This document shows positions 16,977-28,789 of a stretch of 32,908 nt of DNA, piece after piece. Within the stretch, counting starts at the first letter, position 1. Every line of letters begins with the position of its first letter. This DNA comes from Candidatus Pelagibacter sp. (GTDB lineage Bacteria; Pseudomonadota; Alphaproteobacteria; Pelagibacterales; Pelagibacteraceae): assembly GCA_028225715.1 (NCBI GenBank), contig JAOIXS010000012.1, positions 1 to 32,908 on the forward strand, in the 5' to 3' direction. Below the pieces are notes generated by a model. That model searched no databases. It was not told the DNA's origin and saw nothing but the letters and a program-made list of their open reading frames with translations. A program made the position numbers and the translations under genes.

Positions 16977-19055
16977 TTAGCCTGCAATTTTCTTAGTTAC
17001 TTCATCCTGTACGTTTTGTGGGACTTTAGAATAATGATCAAAAAACATTGAATACTGGGCTCTACCTTGAGACATCGATCTTAAGCTATTTATATATCCA
17101 AACATATTAGCTAAAGGAACCATAGCAGTAATCACTGTTGCATTTCCTCTTTGTTCTTGAGTGCTGATTTGGCCTCTTCTACTATTTAGGTCACCAATAA
17201 CATCACCCATGTAATCTTCAGGTGTAACAACTTCAACTCTCATAACTGGTTCTAATAATTTTAAAGTTCCTCTAGTACAAGCTTCTTTGAAACAAGCTCT
17301 ACCTGCTAATTCAAATGCAAGAACACTTGAGTCAACATCATGGTGTAATCCATCTAAAATTGTAACTTTATAATCAATCATTGGAAATCCTGCTAAAATT
17401 CCACCGTCTGAAATTGTTTCAATTCCTTTTTCAACACCAGGAATAAATTCTTTGGGAATTGCACCACCTTTAATTTTGCTTTCGACAGATCTACCTGCAC
17501 CAGGTTCTTGTGGCTCGACCAAAAGTTTAACTTTTGCAAACTGACCAGCGCCACCACTTTGTTTTTTATGAGTATATTCAAATTCTGAAGCATTTTGTAA
17601 TGTTTCTCTATAAGCAACTTGAGGAGCACCAACATTTGCCTCTACATTAAATTCTCTTTTCATTCTATCGACAATAATATCTAGGTGTAGCTCCCCCATT
17701 CCTTTAATAATAGTTTGGCCAGATTCTTCATCAGAAGTAACTCTAAATGATGGATCTTCTTTAGCTAATCTTCCTAATGCTTCACCCATTTTTTCTTGGT
17801 CAGCTTTTGTCTTAGGTTCAACAGCAATTTCGATTACAGGATCTGGGAACTCCATAGGCTCCAGTAAAACAGGATTAGCTTCATCACAAAGTGTGTGCCC
17901 TGTTATTGTATATTTTAAACCAGCTAAAGCAACAATGTCTCCAGTGTTTGCTTCTTTAATATCTTCTCTCGAGTTTGCATGCATTAAAAGCATTCTACCA
18001 ACTCTTTCTTCTTTATCTTTTGAAGTATTATAAACGGCAGTTCCAGTTCTAATTGTTCCTGAGTAAATTCTAATAAAAGTTAATGAACCAACAAATGGGT
18101 CATTAGCAACTTTAAATGCTAATGCAGAAAATCCTGTGCCATCTTCAAATTTCATTTCAACAACATCTTCACTACCAGGTTTAGTTCCATTAATAGATCC
18201 AATATCGATCGGGCTTGGTAAATAGTTTATTACAGCGTCAAGTAAGGGTTGAACACCTTTGTTTTTAAAAGCTGAACCAGTAGTTATTGGAACAAAACTA
18301 AAATTTAACGTTCCTTTTCTTATACATTTTACCAAATCTTCTTCTTTGATCTCTTCCCCATTTAGGTAAGCTTCCATTAATTTTTCATCTTGCTCTACAG
18401 CCATTTCAACTAATTCAGTTCTGTATTTTTGTGAAATTTCTTTTAAATCATCAGGAATTTCTTTGTATTCCCACTCAGCACCTAGAGCTTCATTTTTCCA
18501 AACTTGAGCTTTCATTTTAACTAAGTCAACTACACCAGATAAATCTGCTTCAATACCAATAGGAATTTGAATTGCTAATGGTTTACAGCCCAATCTTTCC
18601 TTAATCATTTCAACACATCTATAAAAGTCAGCCCCAGTCCTATCTAGCTTGTTCACAAAACAAATTCTTGGAACTTTATACTTATCAGCCTGTCTCCACA
18701 CTGTTTCAGATTGAGGCTCTACACCAGCCACACCATCAAAAACACAAACAGCACCATCTAAAACTTTTAATGATCTCTCTACTTCAATCGTAAAGTCAAC
18801 GTGTCCAGGAGTGTCGATAATATTAATTCTATGATCATTCCAGAAACAAGTTGTTGCTGCAGAAGTAATCGTAATACCTCTTTCTTGTTCTTGCTCCATC
18901 CAATCCATTGTTGCAGCACCATCATGTACTTCACCGATTTTATGACTTTTTCCTGTGTAATATAAAATTCTTTCAGTGGTAGTAGTTTTCCCAGCATCAA
19001 TGTGAGCCATGATACCAATGTTTCTATATTTATTTAATGTATGTGTTCTAGCCAT
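16977..19055 (-). CDS. fusA: Translation elongation factor G
   Basis: EF-G drives ribosomal translocation and, with RRF, ribosome recycling. The 692-residue protein has the G domain motifs AHIDAGKT (17-24), the switch [10 protein letters not shown], and NKLD. Domain II starts with [15 protein letters not shown], and domain IV has the YRETLQN start and the [15 protein letters not shown] loop. The C-terminal domain V carries RRGQI near residue 630. This is the full-length housekeeping form in its str-operon place, 6 bp after rpsG. Confidence 0.98.
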   Translation of the reverse strand: MARTHTLNKYRNIGIMAHIDAGKTTTTERILYYTGKSHKIGEVHDGAATMDWMEQEQERGITITSAATTCFWNDHRINIIDTPGHVDFTIEVERSLKVLDGAVCVFDGVAGVEPQSETVWRQADKYKVPRICFVNKLDRTGADFYRCVEMIKERLGCKPLAIQIPIGIEADLSGVVDLVKMKAQVWKNEALGAEWEYKEIPDDLKEISQKYRTELVEMAVEQDEKLMEAYLNGEEIKEEDLVKCIRKGTLNFSFVPITTGSAFKNKGVQPLLDAVINYLPSPIDIGSINGTKPGSEDVVEMKFEDGTGFSALAFKVANDPFVGSLTFIRIYSGTIRTGTAVYNTSKDKEERVGRMLLMHANSREDIKEANTGDIVALAGLKYTITGHTLCDEANPVLLEPMEFPDPVIEIAVEPKTKADQEKMGEALGRLAKEDPSFRVTSDEESGQTIIKGMGELHLDIIVDRMKREFNVEANVGAPQVAYRETLQNASEFEYTHKKQSGGAGQFAKVKLLVEPQEPGAGRSVESKIKGGAIPKEFIPGVEKGIETISDGGILAGFPMIDYKVTILDGLHHDVDSSVLAFELAGRACFKEACTRGTLKLLEPVMRVEVVTPEDYMGDVIGDLNSRRGQISTQEQRGNATVITAMVPLANMFGYINSLRSMSQGRAQYSMFFDHYSKVPQNVQDEVTKKIAG

Positions 19056-19061
19056 AATTTA

Positions 19062-19532
19062 TTACCACCTAAAATGAGCAAAAGCTTTATTTGACTCTGC
19101 CATTTTATGTACATCTTCTCTTTTTTTAACTGCAGAACCTTTTTTTTCATAAGCATCATACAGTTCGTTAAAAATTTTATCTGACATGTGTTTGTCTTTT
19201 CTTTTTCTAGACGCATCAACTAGCCATCTAATTGCTAGAGCTTGTGCACGTTTAGTTTTAACTTCAACAGGAACTTGATAAGTTGCACCACCTACTCTAC
19301 GCGATCTAACTTCTACAGTGGGTTTAATATTATTTATCGCTTCATTAAAAACATTAATGGGCTCTTCTTTTGTTTTTGATTTAATCTTTTCTATAGCTTC
19401 GTAAACAATTTTTTCAGCAACTACTTTTTTGCCATCATACATTATTGAGTTAATTAATTTAGGGATTATTGTAGAATTAAATATTGGGTCTGGAGTAACA
19501 ACTTTTTTAGGTTGTGTTTTCTTTCTAGACAT
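19062..19532 (-). CDS. rpsG: 30S ribosomal protein S7
   Basis: S7 is the primary assembly protein of the small-subunit head and contacts the E-site tRNA; in E. coli it represses the str operon by binding the rpsL-rpsG gap. The 156-residue sequence contains LINSIMYDGKKVVAEKIVY, the VEVRSRRVGGATYQVPVEV signature and RWLVDASRKRK, and ends KAFAHFRW. Here the rpsL-rpsG gap is 2 bp, so the E. coli S7 site cannot be there; control probably sits in the leader before rpsL. Confidence 0.98.
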   Translation of the reverse strand: MSRKKTQPKKVVTPDPIFNSTIIPKLINSIMYDGKKVVAEKIVYEAIEKIKSKTKEEPINVFNEAINNIKPTVEVRSRRVGGATYQVPVEVKTKRAQALAIRWLVDASRKRKDKHMSDKIFNELYDAYEKKGSAVKKREDVHKMAESNKAFAHFRW

Positions 19533-19534
19533 AA

Positions 19535-19906
19535 TTATTTACCTTTTTTAGTTCCATACAAAGATCTACGTTTCTTTCTATTTGCAACACCTTGTGTGTC
19601 TAGGTTTCCTCTAAGAATATGATAACGAACACCAGGTAAATCTTTTACACGACCACCCCTAATTAAAACAACTGAGTGTTCTTGTAGGTTATGACCTTCA
19701 CCACCAATGTAAGCTGTAACCTCAAAACCATTTGATAGCCTAACTCTGGCAACTTTTCTTAATGCAGAGTTGGGTTTTTTAGGAGTTGTTGTGTAAACTT
19801 TTACACAAACACCTCTTTTCAAAGGTTGCTTCTGAAGTGCAGGAACTTTATTCCTAGCAACAGGTTTGATTCTTTTTTTTCTTAACAACTGATTAATAGT
19901 TGGCAT
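19535..19906 (-). CDS. rpsL: 30S ribosomal protein S12
   Basis: S12 is at the decoding centre and is the classical streptomycin-response protein. The 123 residues are canonical: [11 protein letters not shown] start, [14 protein letters not shown] (with the Lys equivalent to E. coli Lys42) and [14 protein letters not shown] (Lys87 and the RimO-modified Asp88 region). Both Lys positions have the streptomycin-sensitive residue. It is the first gene of the str section, after a 171-bp gap, with no recognisable Shine-Dalgarno sequence in the A/T-only stretch just before the ATG. Confidence 0.98.
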   Translation of the reverse strand: MPTINQLLRKKRIKPVARNKVPALQKQPLKRGVCVKVYTTTPKKPNSALRKVARVRLSNGFEVTAYIGGEGHNLQEHSVVLIRGGRVKDLPGVRYHILRGNLDTQGVANRKKRRSLYGTKKGK

Positions 19907-20012
19907 AAATTTTTTTAATTAATTAATATATTTTTGAATGAAAATAACTGACAGGTTATTTTGTGGCAGCGTTTAGTTCCGTAAAGTAGGTACTACATTC
20001 CAACCAAAAACA
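19907..20012 (-). ncRNA. Candidate S12 (rpsL) 5' leader, cis-regulatory RNA
   Basis: The mRNA leader before rpsL is one of the longest non-coding stretches in the window and is locally richer in G/C than the other gaps (about 19964-20012). It contains an exact hairpin at 19941-19962 (AAAATAAC, 6-nt loop, GTTATTTT), ending about 34 nt before the rpsL ATG. Upstream, TAGTACC and GGAACTA (about 19974-19995) can pair with one mismatch. From established work I recall that comparative genomics of Pelagibacter reported a likely cis-regulatory RNA before the S12 gene; this is probably that element. The ligand is unknown to me; S7 or S12 binding is the natural guess. Confidence 0.55.
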
Positions 20013-20017
20013 GCGTC

Positions 20018-20045
20018 AAAATACTATTAAATCTCTGATTGTCAA
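20018..20045 (-). promoter_or_regulatory. Candidate str-operon promoter upstream of rpsL
   Basis: On the minus strand TTGACA (20045-20040, perfect -35), a 16-bp spacer, then TATTTT (20023-20018, 4/6 -10) lies just after the rpoC stop. A second, weaker pair is TTGACG (20019-20014), 18 bp, TAGTAC (19995-19990). A promoter here would start the str-S10-spc genes independently of rpoBC and leave a leader of about 100 nt. An A/T-only weak stem at about 20060-20077 could slow readthrough from rpoC, but I do not call it a terminator. Confidence 0.42.
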
Positions 20046-20077
20046 ACTAAAACTACAAGATAAAAGTGTTTTTTTTA

Positions 20078-23000
20078 TTAATTTGCTGGAGTTTCTGTAG
20101 CTTCTAAAGGCTCAATTGTTTCTTGCTCAGCTAAGAATTTATTGTCAGCATCAATGGCATTCTTATTCCATTTGTTCTTGATGTGACCGGTTCCAGCTGG
20201 GACCAATCTACCTACAATAACGTTCTCTTTTAAGCCATTTAAAGGGTCAACTTTACCTTTAATCGCAGCATCAGTTAAAACTCTTGTAGTTTCTTGGAAT
20301 GAAGCAGCGGAGATAAATGACTCAGTTTGAAGTGAAGCTTTAGTAATACCCATTAAAACTCTTTCACCAGATGCTGGATTTTTTCCTTCGGCAACAAGTT
20401 TTTCATTTGCATTATCAAACTTAATTCTATCAATCATTTCACCAGGTAAGTAAGACGAATCTCCAGATTCTTTAACTTCAACTTTTTTAAGCATTTGTCT
20501 TAAGATTGTTTCAATATGTTTGTCATTAATAATTACACCTTGTAATCTATAAACTTCTTGAACCTGATTAACAAAATATTCCGTTAAATCTTTAATTCCT
20601 AAAATTCTCAAAATATCATGAGGTAAAGGCTGACCGTCTAATAAGTACTCACCCTTTTTAATTTTCTCACCTTGATTAAAGTTAATATGTTTACCTTTAG
20701 GTATTAAGTAATTTGAAGGCTCGCCATTCTCTGGTTGAATTGAAATTCTTTGTTTTCCTCTTACTTCTTTACCAAATAATACTTGACCATCATTCTCAGC
20801 AATAATTGCACTATCTTTAGCTTTTCTAGCCTCAAACAATTCTGCTACACGTGGTAATCCTCCAGTAATATCTTTTGTTTTAGTTGTTTCTTTTGGAAGT
20901 CTTGCGATTATATCACCAGCAAATATCTTTTGACCATCTTTAACGGAAAGAATTGAATCCGGAACTAGATAGTATCTTGCCTCATTATCATCAGCTTTCT
21001 TAATTACATTTCCTTTTTCATCTCTTAAAGTAATTCTTGGTTTTAAATCTGTATTTTTAGATTGTGCTCTCCAATCAACAACGGACTTAGAAGAAATTCC
21101 AGTAGCATCATCAGTTGTCTCTTGAATAGAAACACCGTCAATTAAATCTACATAACCAGCTATACCACTTTTCTCTGCTATAACTGGAGTTGTATAAGGA
21201 TCCCACTCACAAATTTTTTCATTTGTTTTTACTTTATCTCCATTTTGAAAAAATAATTTTGATCCATAAGCCACTTTGTAGATTGCAACTTGAACACCAT
21301 TATCATCTTCAATTGATAGTTGAGTGTTTCTTCCCATTACAATTGAATTTTTCTTTGAATCTTCTAATAAGTTGGAGTTTATAATTTTTAAAGTTCCAGC
21401 TGTTTTCGTTACAATCTGAGATTCTTGTTTAACAGAAGCAGTACCACCAACGTGGAAGGTTCTCATTGTTAACTGAGTACCAGGTTCACCGATTGATTGA
21501 GCTGAAATCATACCTATTGCTTCACCAACATGAACCATTTTTCCTCTAGACAGATCTCTTCCATAACAAGTAGCACAAACACCAAGTTTAGAGCTACAAG
21601 TCATAACTGAATAAGCTTTGATAAATTTAACACCAGCTGCATCAATTTTATCACAACCAGATTCATCAATCATAGTTTCTTTTTTAATAACCACTTCACC
21701 AGTAATAGGATTTTTTACATCAAAAGCCGTAACTCTACCAAGTGCTCTTTCTGATAAACTAACAACAACATTTCCGCCTTCAAGAATTTCTGCTAACTCA
21801 ATAAACCCTGGATTATCACACTTAATTTTAGAAATTGTAAGGTCTTGAGCTACGTCACAAAGTCTTCTAGTTAGATAGCCTGAGCTTGCAGTCTTAAGAG
21901 CTGTATCAGCTAAGCCTTTTCTGGCTCCGTGTGTTGAATTAAAATATTCTAAGGCAGTTAAACCTTCTTTGAAGTTAGAAATAATTGGAGTTTCGATAAT
22001 TTCACCAGATGGTTTTGCAATAAGACCTCTCATACCAGCCAACTGTTTCATTTGTGCAGCTGAACCTCTGGCTCCACTATCCGCCATCATAAATACGGAG
22101 TTAATTTTCATGCCATCAGGAGTACTTTCCGTAGCCGAAATCCCTCTCATCATTTCACCAGCAACTTTGTCTGTACATTTTGACCAGGCATCAACAACTT
22201 TGTTGTATTTTTCACCTCTGGTAATTAAACCTTCTGAATATTGATTTTCATAATCAGCAATTAATTTTTTAGTATCATCAATTAGTTTTCCTTTATTTGC
22301 TGGAATAACCAAATCATCTTTACCAAAAGAAATACCTGCTTTAAATGCATGCTTGAAACCTAAATCTTTTAAATGATCACAAAATATAACTGTAGTTTTT
22401 TGACCACAAAACCTGAAAACACTATCAATAATTTCTGAAACCGTTTTTTTAGGAAGCAATCTATCAATCATTGAAAAAGTAATGTCTTTATGTTTTGGCA
22501 GTAAATTAGCTAATAAAAATCTTCCAGCAGTCGTTGTGTGTTTTTCAACTCTTTTGTTGCCTTTCTCATCTAATGTTTCAAATCTAGAAACAATAGTAGA
22601 GTGAACTTTTATTTGATCTGTTGATAAGGCATGTTCAATTTCATCATTATTTATGAAGTAACCATCTGGCTTTTCAGTTTGAAAAGGCGCTTGAGATAAA
22701 TAGTATAGACCTAAAATCATATCCTGACTCGGTACTATGATAGGTTTTCCATTTGATGGACTTAAGATGTTATTTGTTGATAACATTAAAATTCTTGCTT
22801 CTAGTTGGGCCTCTAAACTTAAAGGAACGTGAACGGCCATTTGATCACCATCAAAGTCAGCATTAAAGGCTGCACAACATAATGGGTGTAGTTCAATTGC
22901 ATCTCCTTCAATCAACTTAGGTTCAAAAGCTTGAACCCCAAGTCTGTGAAGCGTTGGTGCACGGTTTAATAAAACTGGGTGCTCTCTTACAATAAGTTCT

Positions 23001-24247
23001 AATGCATCCCAAACCGCATTGGTTTCTTTTTCTACTAATTTTTTTGCTTGTTTAATTGTAGAAGCTAATCCTAATTTATTTAATCTAGCATACAAAAACG
23101 GTTTAAATAATTCTAAAGCCATTTTCTTAGGTAAACCACACTCATGCAATTTAAGGTCTGGCCCTACAACAATTACCGATCTTCCTGAATAATCTACTCT
23201 TTTTCCTAATAAGTTTTGTCTAAATCTACCCTGTTTACCCTTAAGCATCTCAGCCAGAGATTTAAGTGGACGTTTACCAGTTCCAGTAATTACTCTTCCT
23301 CTACGACCATTATCAAATAAAGCATCAACAGACTCTTGAAGCATTCTTTTTTCATTTCTAACAATAATGTCAGGAGCTTTTAAATCCATCAATCTCTTAA
23401 GACGGTTATTTCTGTTTATAACTCTTCTATAAAGATCATTAAGATCTGATGTGGCAAATCTTCCGCCATCTAATGGAACTAAAGGTCTTAATTCAGGTGG
23501 TATAACTGGTATCACAGTTAAAATCATCCATTCTGGCTTTTGGCCAGTTTCTATAAATGATTCTATTAATTTAAGTCTTTTAATTGATCTTTCTTCGTTA
23601 ACTTTTGATTTTGTTTCTTTAATTGTATTAATTAAAAGCTTTCTTTCAAGTTCAAGATCCATTGATTTAAGAATAGATAAAATTGCTTCAGCACCTATAC
23701 CAGCTTCGAATGATTCTTCACCAAACTCGTCTTGGTATTTTGCTAATTCTTCTTCGTTAAGTAATTGGTTTTTTTGAAGACCCGTTAAACCAGGCTCAAT
23801 AACTATGAAGTTTTCAAAATAAAGAACTCTTTCAACCTCTTTTAGCTTCATGTCAACAGCTAATGAAATTCTACTAGGTAAAGATTTTAAAAACCAAATG
23901 TGTGCAACAGGAGTAGCAAGGTTTATATGACCCATTCTTTCTCTTCTTACATTAGATTTTGTTACTTCAACTCCACATTTTTCACAAATAATTCCTCTAA
24001 ACTTCATACGCTTGTATTTACCACACAAACATTCGTAATCTTTTATCGGTCCAAAAATTCTAGCACAAAACAAACCATCTTTTTCTGGTCTAAAAGTTCT
24101 GTAGTTAATAGTTTCAGGTTTTTTAATCTCGCCGTATGTCCAAGATTTAATTTTTTCAGGGCTAGCTAAAGTAATTTTAATGCTATTAAAATTTTGCGCT
24201 TCAGAAATTTCACTATTTTTAAATAAATCTGTTAATTCTTTTTTCAT
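20078..24247 (-). CDS. rpoC: DNA-directed RNA polymerase subunit beta'
   Basis: Beta' carries the catalytic magnesium site. The 1389-residue protein shows the N-terminal zinc motif [13 protein letters not shown] followed by CEKCGV, the active-site loop [12 protein letters not shown] near residue 465, the bridge helix and trigger loop region ([21 protein letters not shown] followed by RTFHVGG), and the second zinc cluster with the [11 protein letters not shown] segment. The length is close to E. coli (1407), with no split or fusion. It starts 2 bp after rpoB and ends before the 171-bp str leader. Confidence 0.99.
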   Translation of the reverse strand: MKKELTDLFKNSEISEAQNFNSIKITLASPEKIKSWTYGEIKKPETINYRTFRPEKDGLFCARIFGPIKDYECLCGKYKRMKFRGIICEKCGVEVTKSNVRRERMGHINLATPVAHIWFLKSLPSRISLAVDMKLKEVERVLYFENFIVIEPGLTGLQKNQLLNEEELAKYQDEFGEESFEAGIGAEAILSILKSMDLELERKLLINTIKETKSKVNEERSIKRLKLIESFIETGQKPEWMILTVIPVIPPELRPLVPLDGGRFATSDLNDLYRRVINRNNRLKRLMDLKAPDIIVRNEKRMLQESVDALFDNGRRGRVITGTGKRPLKSLAEMLKGKQGRFRQNLLGKRVDYSGRSVIVVGPDLKLHECGLPKKMALELFKPFLYARLNKLGLASTIKQAKKLVEKETNAVWDALELIVREHPVLLNRAPTLHRLGVQAFEPKLIEGDAIELHPLCCAAFNADFDGDQMAVHVPLSLEAQLEARILMLSTNNILSPSNGKPIIVPSQDMILGLYYLSQAPFQTEKPDGYFINNDEIEHALSTDQIKVHSTIVSRFETLDEKGNKRVEKHTTTAGRFLLANLLPKHKDITFSMIDRLLPKKTVSEIIDSVFRFCGQKTTVIFCDHLKDLGFKHAFKAGISFGKDDLVIPANKGKLIDDTKKLIADYENQYSEGLITRGEKYNKVVDAWSKCTDKVAGEMMRGISATESTPDGMKINSVFMMADSGARGSAAQMKQLAGMRGLIAKPSGEIIETPIISNFKEGLTALEYFNSTHGARKGLADTALKTASSGYLTRRLCDVAQDLTISKIKCDNPGFIELAEILEGGNVVVSLSERALGRVTAFDVKNPITGEVVIKKETMIDESGCDKIDAAGVKFIKAYSVMTCSSKLGVCATCYGRDLSRGKMVHVGEAIGMISAQSIGEPGTQLTMRTFHVGGTASVKQESQIVTKTAGTLKIINSNLLEDSKKNSIVMGRNTQLSIEDDNGVQVAIYKVAYGSKLFFQNGDKVKTNEKICEWDPYTTPVIAEKSGIAGYVDLIDGVSIQETTDDATGISSKSVVDWRAQSKNTDLKPRITLRDEKGNVIKKADDNEARYYLVPDSILSVKDGQKIFAGDIIARLPKETTKTKDITGGLPRVAELFEARKAKDSAIIAENDGQVLFGKEVRGKQRISIQPENGEPSNYLIPKGKHINFNQGEKIKKGEYLLDGQPLPHDILRILGIKDLTEYFVNQVQEVYRLQGVIINDKHIETILRQMLKKVEVKESGDSSYLPGEMIDRIKFDNANEKLVAEGKNPASGERVLMGITKASLQTESFISAASFQETTRVLTDAAIKGKVDPLNGLKENVIVGRLVPAGTGHIKNKWNKNAIDADNKFLAEQETIEPLEATETPAN

Positions 24248-24249
24248 AT

Positions 24250-27200
24250 TTAATTTAACTCTATGTTTAGTGCTAATGATTTAATTTCTTTAACTAGAAC
24301 GTTGAATGATTCTGGAATTCCAGATTCAAAATTCTCCTCACCTTTAACAATTGTTTCGTAAACTTTAACTCTTCCAGCAACATCGTCTGACTTAACTGTT
24401 AAAATTTCTTGTAATGTATATGAAGCTCCATAAGCTTCAAGAGCCCACACTTCCATTTCACCAAATCTTTGTCCACCAAGTTGCGCTTTACCACCCAGAG
24501 GCTGTTGAGTAACAAGACTATAAGGACCAGTAGATCTTGCGTGAATTTTATCCTCAACTAAGTGATGCAGTTTAAGCATATAGATAATACCAACTGTTAC
24601 AGGTCTATCAAACATTTCACCTGTTCTACCATCCCATAAAATAGTTTGACCAGAAGTTGGTAATTTTGCTAATTCAAGCATTTCAGAAACGTCTTTTTCT
24701 TTTGCACCATCAAATACAGGGGTTGAAATAGCTATACCATTTTGTAAGTTTTCACATAAGTCTCTAAATTCAGTTTTATTTAACTTATCAATTCCACCAT
24801 CAAACACTTCATTACCATAAACAGATTTTAAGAATGATGAAATCTTTTCAGTTTTTTCAAATTTCTTATTATTTTCATTTACTAATCTTTTAACTTCCTC
24901 ACCAAATTCTTTACAAGCCCAACCAAGGTGAGTTTCCAGGATTTGACCTACGTTCATACGACTTGGGACCCCAAGTGGATTTAATACAATATCAACTGGT
25001 CTTCCATCTTCTCTGTAAGGCATATCTTCCACAGGTACGATTTTACTGACAACACCCTTGTTTCCATGTCTTCCTGACATTTTATCACCAGGTCTTAATC
25101 TTCTCTTAATTGCAACGAAAACTTTTACCATTTTCATCACACTTGGTAATAAATCATCGCCACTTCTAATTTTTAAAACCTTATCTTCAAATCTTTCTTG
25201 AATATCTTGCTTTGCTTGATTGTATTGATCTTTTAATTGAGCAATACTTGCCTCATCATTAACATTTCCTACTGTTATTTTGAATACATCATTAATATTG
25301 ATCTTATTAATTGTCTCAAGATCAAGTTTAGTACCTTCATCTAAGTCTTTTACTTTTTTGGTTAAAGAAGCTCCAGATAAAATCTGATTAGCTCTTTGCT
25401 TTATGCTTCTCTCTAAAATTTCTTCCTCTACAATTTTATCTTGTTGAACAGTCTCAATTTCTGCTCTTTCAATTGTTATGGATCTTTCATCTTTTTCTAT
25501 ACCATGTCTATTAAATACTCTAACATCAACAATCGTTCCACTGCTTCCTCTAGACATTTTTAATGATGTATCAGTTACATCGATTGCTTTTTCACCAAAA
25601 ATAGATCTTAATAATTTTTCTTCAGGTCCAGATGCTGAATCTCCTTTTGGAGTAACTTTACCAACCAATATATCTCCAGCTTTTACTTCAGCACCAATGT
25701 AAACAATACCAGATTCATCAAGATTTTTTAGTGCTTCTTCATTTACGTTTGGAATATCTCTAGTGATTTCCTCTTCACCTAACTTTGTATCTCTAGCCAT
25801 AACTTCATATTCAACAATATGAACTGATGTAAATACATCGTCAGTAACACATCTTTCTGAAATTAAAATAGAATCTTCAAAATTGTAACCTTGCCAAGGC
25901 ATAAATGCTACTGTCACATTTTTTCCAAGTGCTAATTCACCTAGTTTAGTAGATGGCCCATCAGCAATAATATCTCCTGATTTAACTTTATCACCTACTC
26001 TAACAAGTGGTTTTTGGTTAATGCATGTATTTTGGTTTGATCTTTTAAATTTTTGCAAGTTATAAATATCTACACCTGATTTTGTGAAATCTGTTTCTTC
26101 AGTTGCTTTAATTACAATTCTTTTACCATCAATTTTATCAACAGTACCATCACGACTAGCAACAATAGTTACACCTGAGTCAAGAGCTACATCACTTTCA
26201 ATTCCAGTGCCAACCAAAGGAGACTCCGGTTTTAATAAAGGAACTGCTTGTCTCATCATGTTAGATCCCATTAGAGCTCTGTTCGCATCGTCATTTTCTA
26301 AAAAAGGAATTAGAGAAGCTGCAACAGAAACCAACTGTTTAGGTGAAACATCAATATAATCAATTTTACTTGGATTTGATAAAACGAAGTTTAAATTTTC
26401 TCTACAAGGAACAAGCTCTTCTAAAATTTTTCCATTTTTATCTATTTTTGCATTGGCTTGTGCGATTGTGTATTTTGTTTCTTCCATCGCTGAAAGATAT
26501 TCAACTTTATCTTGAACTACACCGTTTTGAACTTTTTTATAAGGGCTCTCAATGAAACCGTATTTATTAATTTTAGCATAAGTTGATAAACTATTAATCA
26601 AACCGATATTTGGTCCTTCAGGTGTTTCAATTGGGCAAATTCTTCCATAGTGAGTTGGGTGAACGTCACGTACTTCAAACCCAGCTCGTTCTCTAGTTAG
26701 ACCACCTGGTCCTAAAGCTGAAACTCTTCTTTTGTGAGTAATTTCAGATAATGGATTTGTTTGATCCATAAATTGTGAAAGTTGTGAACTTACAAAAAAA
26801 TCTTTAAGGGAAACTGTTAATGGTTTTGCGTTAATTAAATCTTGTGGCATTGCAGATTCAACATCAAGAGTTGTCATTTTTTCTTTAATCGCTCTTTCCA
26901 TTCTATAAACACCAATACGCGCTTGATTTTCAACAAGCTCACCAACAGATCGTACTCTTCTGTTACCCAAATGATCAATGTCATCGACTTCATCTTTACC
27001 ATCTCTTAAATCTAACATTTTATGAACAATGGCAATTATGTCGTCATTTCTTAAAATTGTAATTTTATCAGAACACTCAAGACTCAATCGTGAATTCATC
27101 TTAACTCTACCAACATCAGAAAGGTCATATCTATCTGAACTAAAGAAAAGGTTGTTAAATATTTGTGTAGCAATCTCAACTGTTGGTGGTTCACCTGGTC

Positions 27201-28341
27201 TTAAAACCTTGTAAATTTCTGTAATTGCATCATTTTTAGAATTATTTTTATCATTTAAAATTGTTGTTAATAAATAAGGGCCTTTATTAATAGAATTTGT
27301 AATAGAAATTTCAATTGAGTTAATGTTAGCTTCTAAAATTTGTTTAATAATAGTGTCATTTAGCTCAGTACCAATTCCAAAAGTCCCCTCTTCCTCATCG
27401 TCACTAACTTTAACTTCATTATGTAAATATTTTCCAATTAAAGATTCTTGAGATACAAGAATATCTTTAAGCCCATCAGAAGCTAACTTTTTAGCAGTTA
27501 AAAAATTAATTTTATCACCAAGCTTGATTACAACATTGCCAGTTTTAGCATCAGTAACTTCTTCAGAAAAATTTTTTGCTTTGTAATTTTCAGGATTAAA
27601 TTTTGTTTTCCATTTATCTGTTTTTGCATCAAACGAATAAGTGTCTTTATCATAAAACTCATCAGCTATTTCAGATTTAGTTAAACCTAAAGCCATCAAA
27701 AGAGTTGAAGCAAATATTTTTTTCTTTCTATCTATCTTAAAATATAAAAAATCTTTAACATCGTATTCTAAATCCAACCAAGATCCTCTGTTAGGAATAA
27801 CTCTACAATTAAATAGTAATTTACCACTCGCATGTGATTTACCTTTATCGTGATCAAAGAAAACACCCGGACTTCTGTGCATTTGGTTTACAACAACTCT
27901 TTGAACACCGTTTGTTATGAAAGTTCCACTATCAGTCATCATGGGTACTTCACCCATATAAACTTCCTGCTCTTTTGCAGATAAAATATCTTTAGTATTA
28001 TTTTCTTGATCAATTTCGTAAACAACCAATCTCAAAGTACATTTTAATGCTGACGTAAAAGATAATCCTCTTTGAATACATTCTTCAGTATCAAATTTTG
28101 GTTTTTCAAGTCTATAAGAAACATATTCTAATGTTGCTTTATCGTTTAAATCCTCTATTGGAAAAATACTTTTAAAAACTCTATCAAACCCTTTTGATAA
28201 ATCTCCAGCCTCACTGTCAAAGTCAGTAAGTTGTTTATATGAATTTTTTTGAACTTCGATTAAATTTGGGATAGATAAAGTTTCCGCAAGCTTTCCAAAG
28301 CTTTTTCTTACATTTTTCTTTTGAGTAAAAGATAATTGCAT
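24250..28341 (-). CDS. rpoB: DNA-directed RNA polymerase subunit beta
   Basis: Beta forms the other half of the active-site cleft and binds rifampicin. The 1363-residue protein has the rifampicin region [17 protein letters not shown] followed by [14 protein letters not shown], with residues typical of sensitive enzymes (Asp516, His526 and Ser531 equivalents). It also has [17 protein letters not shown], the [15 protein letters not shown] catalytic segment, and the C-terminal [19 protein letters not shown] with [18 protein letters not shown]. The length is similar to E. coli (1342). The ATG follows a strong hairpin and has no evident Shine-Dalgarno sequence. Confidence 0.99.
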   Translation of the reverse strand: MQLSFTQKKNVRKSFGKLAETLSIPNLIEVQKNSYKQLTDFDSEAGDLSKGFDRVFKSIFPIEDLNDKATLEYVSYRLEKPKFDTEECIQRGLSFTSALKCTLRLVVYEIDQENNTKDILSAKEQEVYMGEVPMMTDSGTFITNGVQRVVVNQMHRSPGVFFDHDKGKSHASGKLLFNCRVIPNRGSWLDLEYDVKDFLYFKIDRKKKIFASTLLMALGLTKSEIADEFYDKDTYSFDAKTDKWKTKFNPENYKAKNFSEEVTDAKTGNVVIKLGDKINFLTAKKLASDGLKDILVSQESLIGKYLHNEVKVSDDEEEGTFGIGTELNDTIIKQILEANINSIEISITNSINKGPYLLTTILNDKNNSKNDAITEIYKVLRPGEPPTVEIATQIFNNLFFSSDRYDLSDVGRVKMNSRLSLECSDKITILRNDDIIAIVHKMLDLRDGKDEVDDIDHLGNRRVRSVGELVENQARIGVYRMERAIKEKMTTLDVESAMPQDLINAKPLTVSLKDFFVSSQLSQFMDQTNPLSEITHKRRVSALGPGGLTRERAGFEVRDVHPTHYGRICPIETPEGPNIGLINSLSTYAKINKYGFIESPYKKVQNGVVQDKVEYLSAMEETKYTIAQANAKIDKNGKILEELVPCRENLNFVLSNPSKIDYIDVSPKQLVSVAASLIPFLENDDANRALMGSNMMRQAVPLLKPESPLVGTGIESDVALDSGVTIVASRDGTVDKIDGKRIVIKATEETDFTKSGVDIYNLQKFKRSNQNTCINQKPLVRVGDKVKSGDIIADGPSTKLGELALGKNVTVAFMPWQGYNFEDSILISERCVTDDVFTSVHIVEYEVMARDTKLGEEEITRDIPNVNEEALKNLDESGIVYIGAEVKAGDILVGKVTPKGDSASGPEEKLLRSIFGEKAIDVTDTSLKMSRGSSGTIVDVRVFNRHGIEKDERSITIERAEIETVQQDKIVEEEILERSIKQRANQILSGASLTKKVKDLDEGTKLDLETINKININDVFKITVGNVNDEASIAQLKDQYNQAKQDIQERFEDKVLKIRSGDDLLPSVMKMVKVFVAIKRRLRPGDKMSGRHGNKGVVSKIVPVEDMPYREDGRPVDIVLNPLGVPSRMNVGQILETHLGWACKEFGEEVKRLVNENNKKFEKTEKISSFLKSVYGNEVFDGGIDKLNKTEFRDLCENLQNGIAISTPVFDGAKEKDVSEMLELAKLPTSGQTILWDGRTGEMFDRPVTVGIIYMLKLHHLVEDKIHARSTGPYSLVTQQPLGGKAQLGGQRFGEMEVWALEAYGASYTLQEILTVKSDDVAGRVKVYETIVKGEENFESGIPESFNVLVKEIKSLALNIELN

Positions 28342-28353
28342 TTATTACTAATC

Positions 28354-28375
28354 ACTGGTTAATAAATTAACCAGT
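28354..28375 (-). promoter_or_regulatory. Perfect 9-bp hairpin in the rplL-rpoB gap
   Basis: The arms ACTGGTTAA (28354-28362) and TTAACCAGT (28367-28375) are exact inverted repeats with a 4-nt loop. On the mRNA the hairpin ends 12 nt before the rpoB ATG (28341). No U-run follows, so it is not a standard intrinsic terminator. In E. coli the rplL-rpoB gap holds an attenuator and an RNase III site that set the ratio of ribosomal protein to polymerase; this structure sits at the same boundary and may serve a similar role. That role is inferred. Confidence 0.6.
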
Positions 28376-28396
28376 TATGAAATCTTTCTAATTAAT

Positions 28397-28762
28397 TTAT
28401 TTAAGTTCTACTTTTGCGCCAGCTGCTTCCAACTTAGCCTTAATCTCTTCAGCATCTTTTTTGTTTACACCAGACTTAACTTCTTTTGGTGCACCCTCAA
28501 CTAAATCTTTTGCTTCTTTAAGACCTAAAGATGTTGCTGCTCTAACTTCTTTAATAACATTAATTTTTTTATCACCTGCAGAAATTAACATGATTGTAAA
28601 ATCATCTTTTGCTTCTTCAGCCGCTCCACCTGCTGCTGCTGCTGGTGCTGCTGCAGCCATAGCTGTAACACCCCACTTTTCTTCAAGCTGTTTTGAAAGT
28701 TCAGCTGCTTCAACAACAGTTAAACTTGATAAGTCTTCAATAATTTTATTTAGATCAGGCAT
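28397..28762 (-). CDS. rplL: 50S ribosomal protein L7/L12
   Basis: L7/L12 forms the flexible stalk that recruits translational GTPases, in several copies per ribosome. The 121-residue protein has the N-terminal dimer domain ([20 protein letters not shown]), an Ala-rich hinge around residues 34-48, and the factor-binding C domain with [20 protein letters not shown] and [11 protein letters not shown]. The length equals E. coli (121). It lies 27 bp after rplJ, with an AAAGAG purine run upstream as a possible ribosome binding site, and 55 bp before rpoB. Confidence 0.98.
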   Translation of the reverse strand: MPDLNKIIEDLSSLTVVEAAELSKQLEEKWGVTAMAAAAPAAAAGGAAEEAKDDFTIMLISAGDKKINVIKEVRAATSLGLKEAKDLVEGAPKEVKSGVNKKDAEEIKAKLEAAGAKVELK

Positions 28763-28789
28763 ATTTTTTTTTACTCTTTAGGTTGTTTT

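Noticed and set aside
20060..20080. A/T stem after the rpoC stop as an intrinsic terminator
   Set aside because: The possible stem is only A-T pairs of about four to six bases; too weak to call.
28461..28781. 106-residue plus-strand open frame opposite rplL
   Set aside because: Antisense shadow of the Ala-rich L7/L12 gene; no family resemblance and no own control signals.
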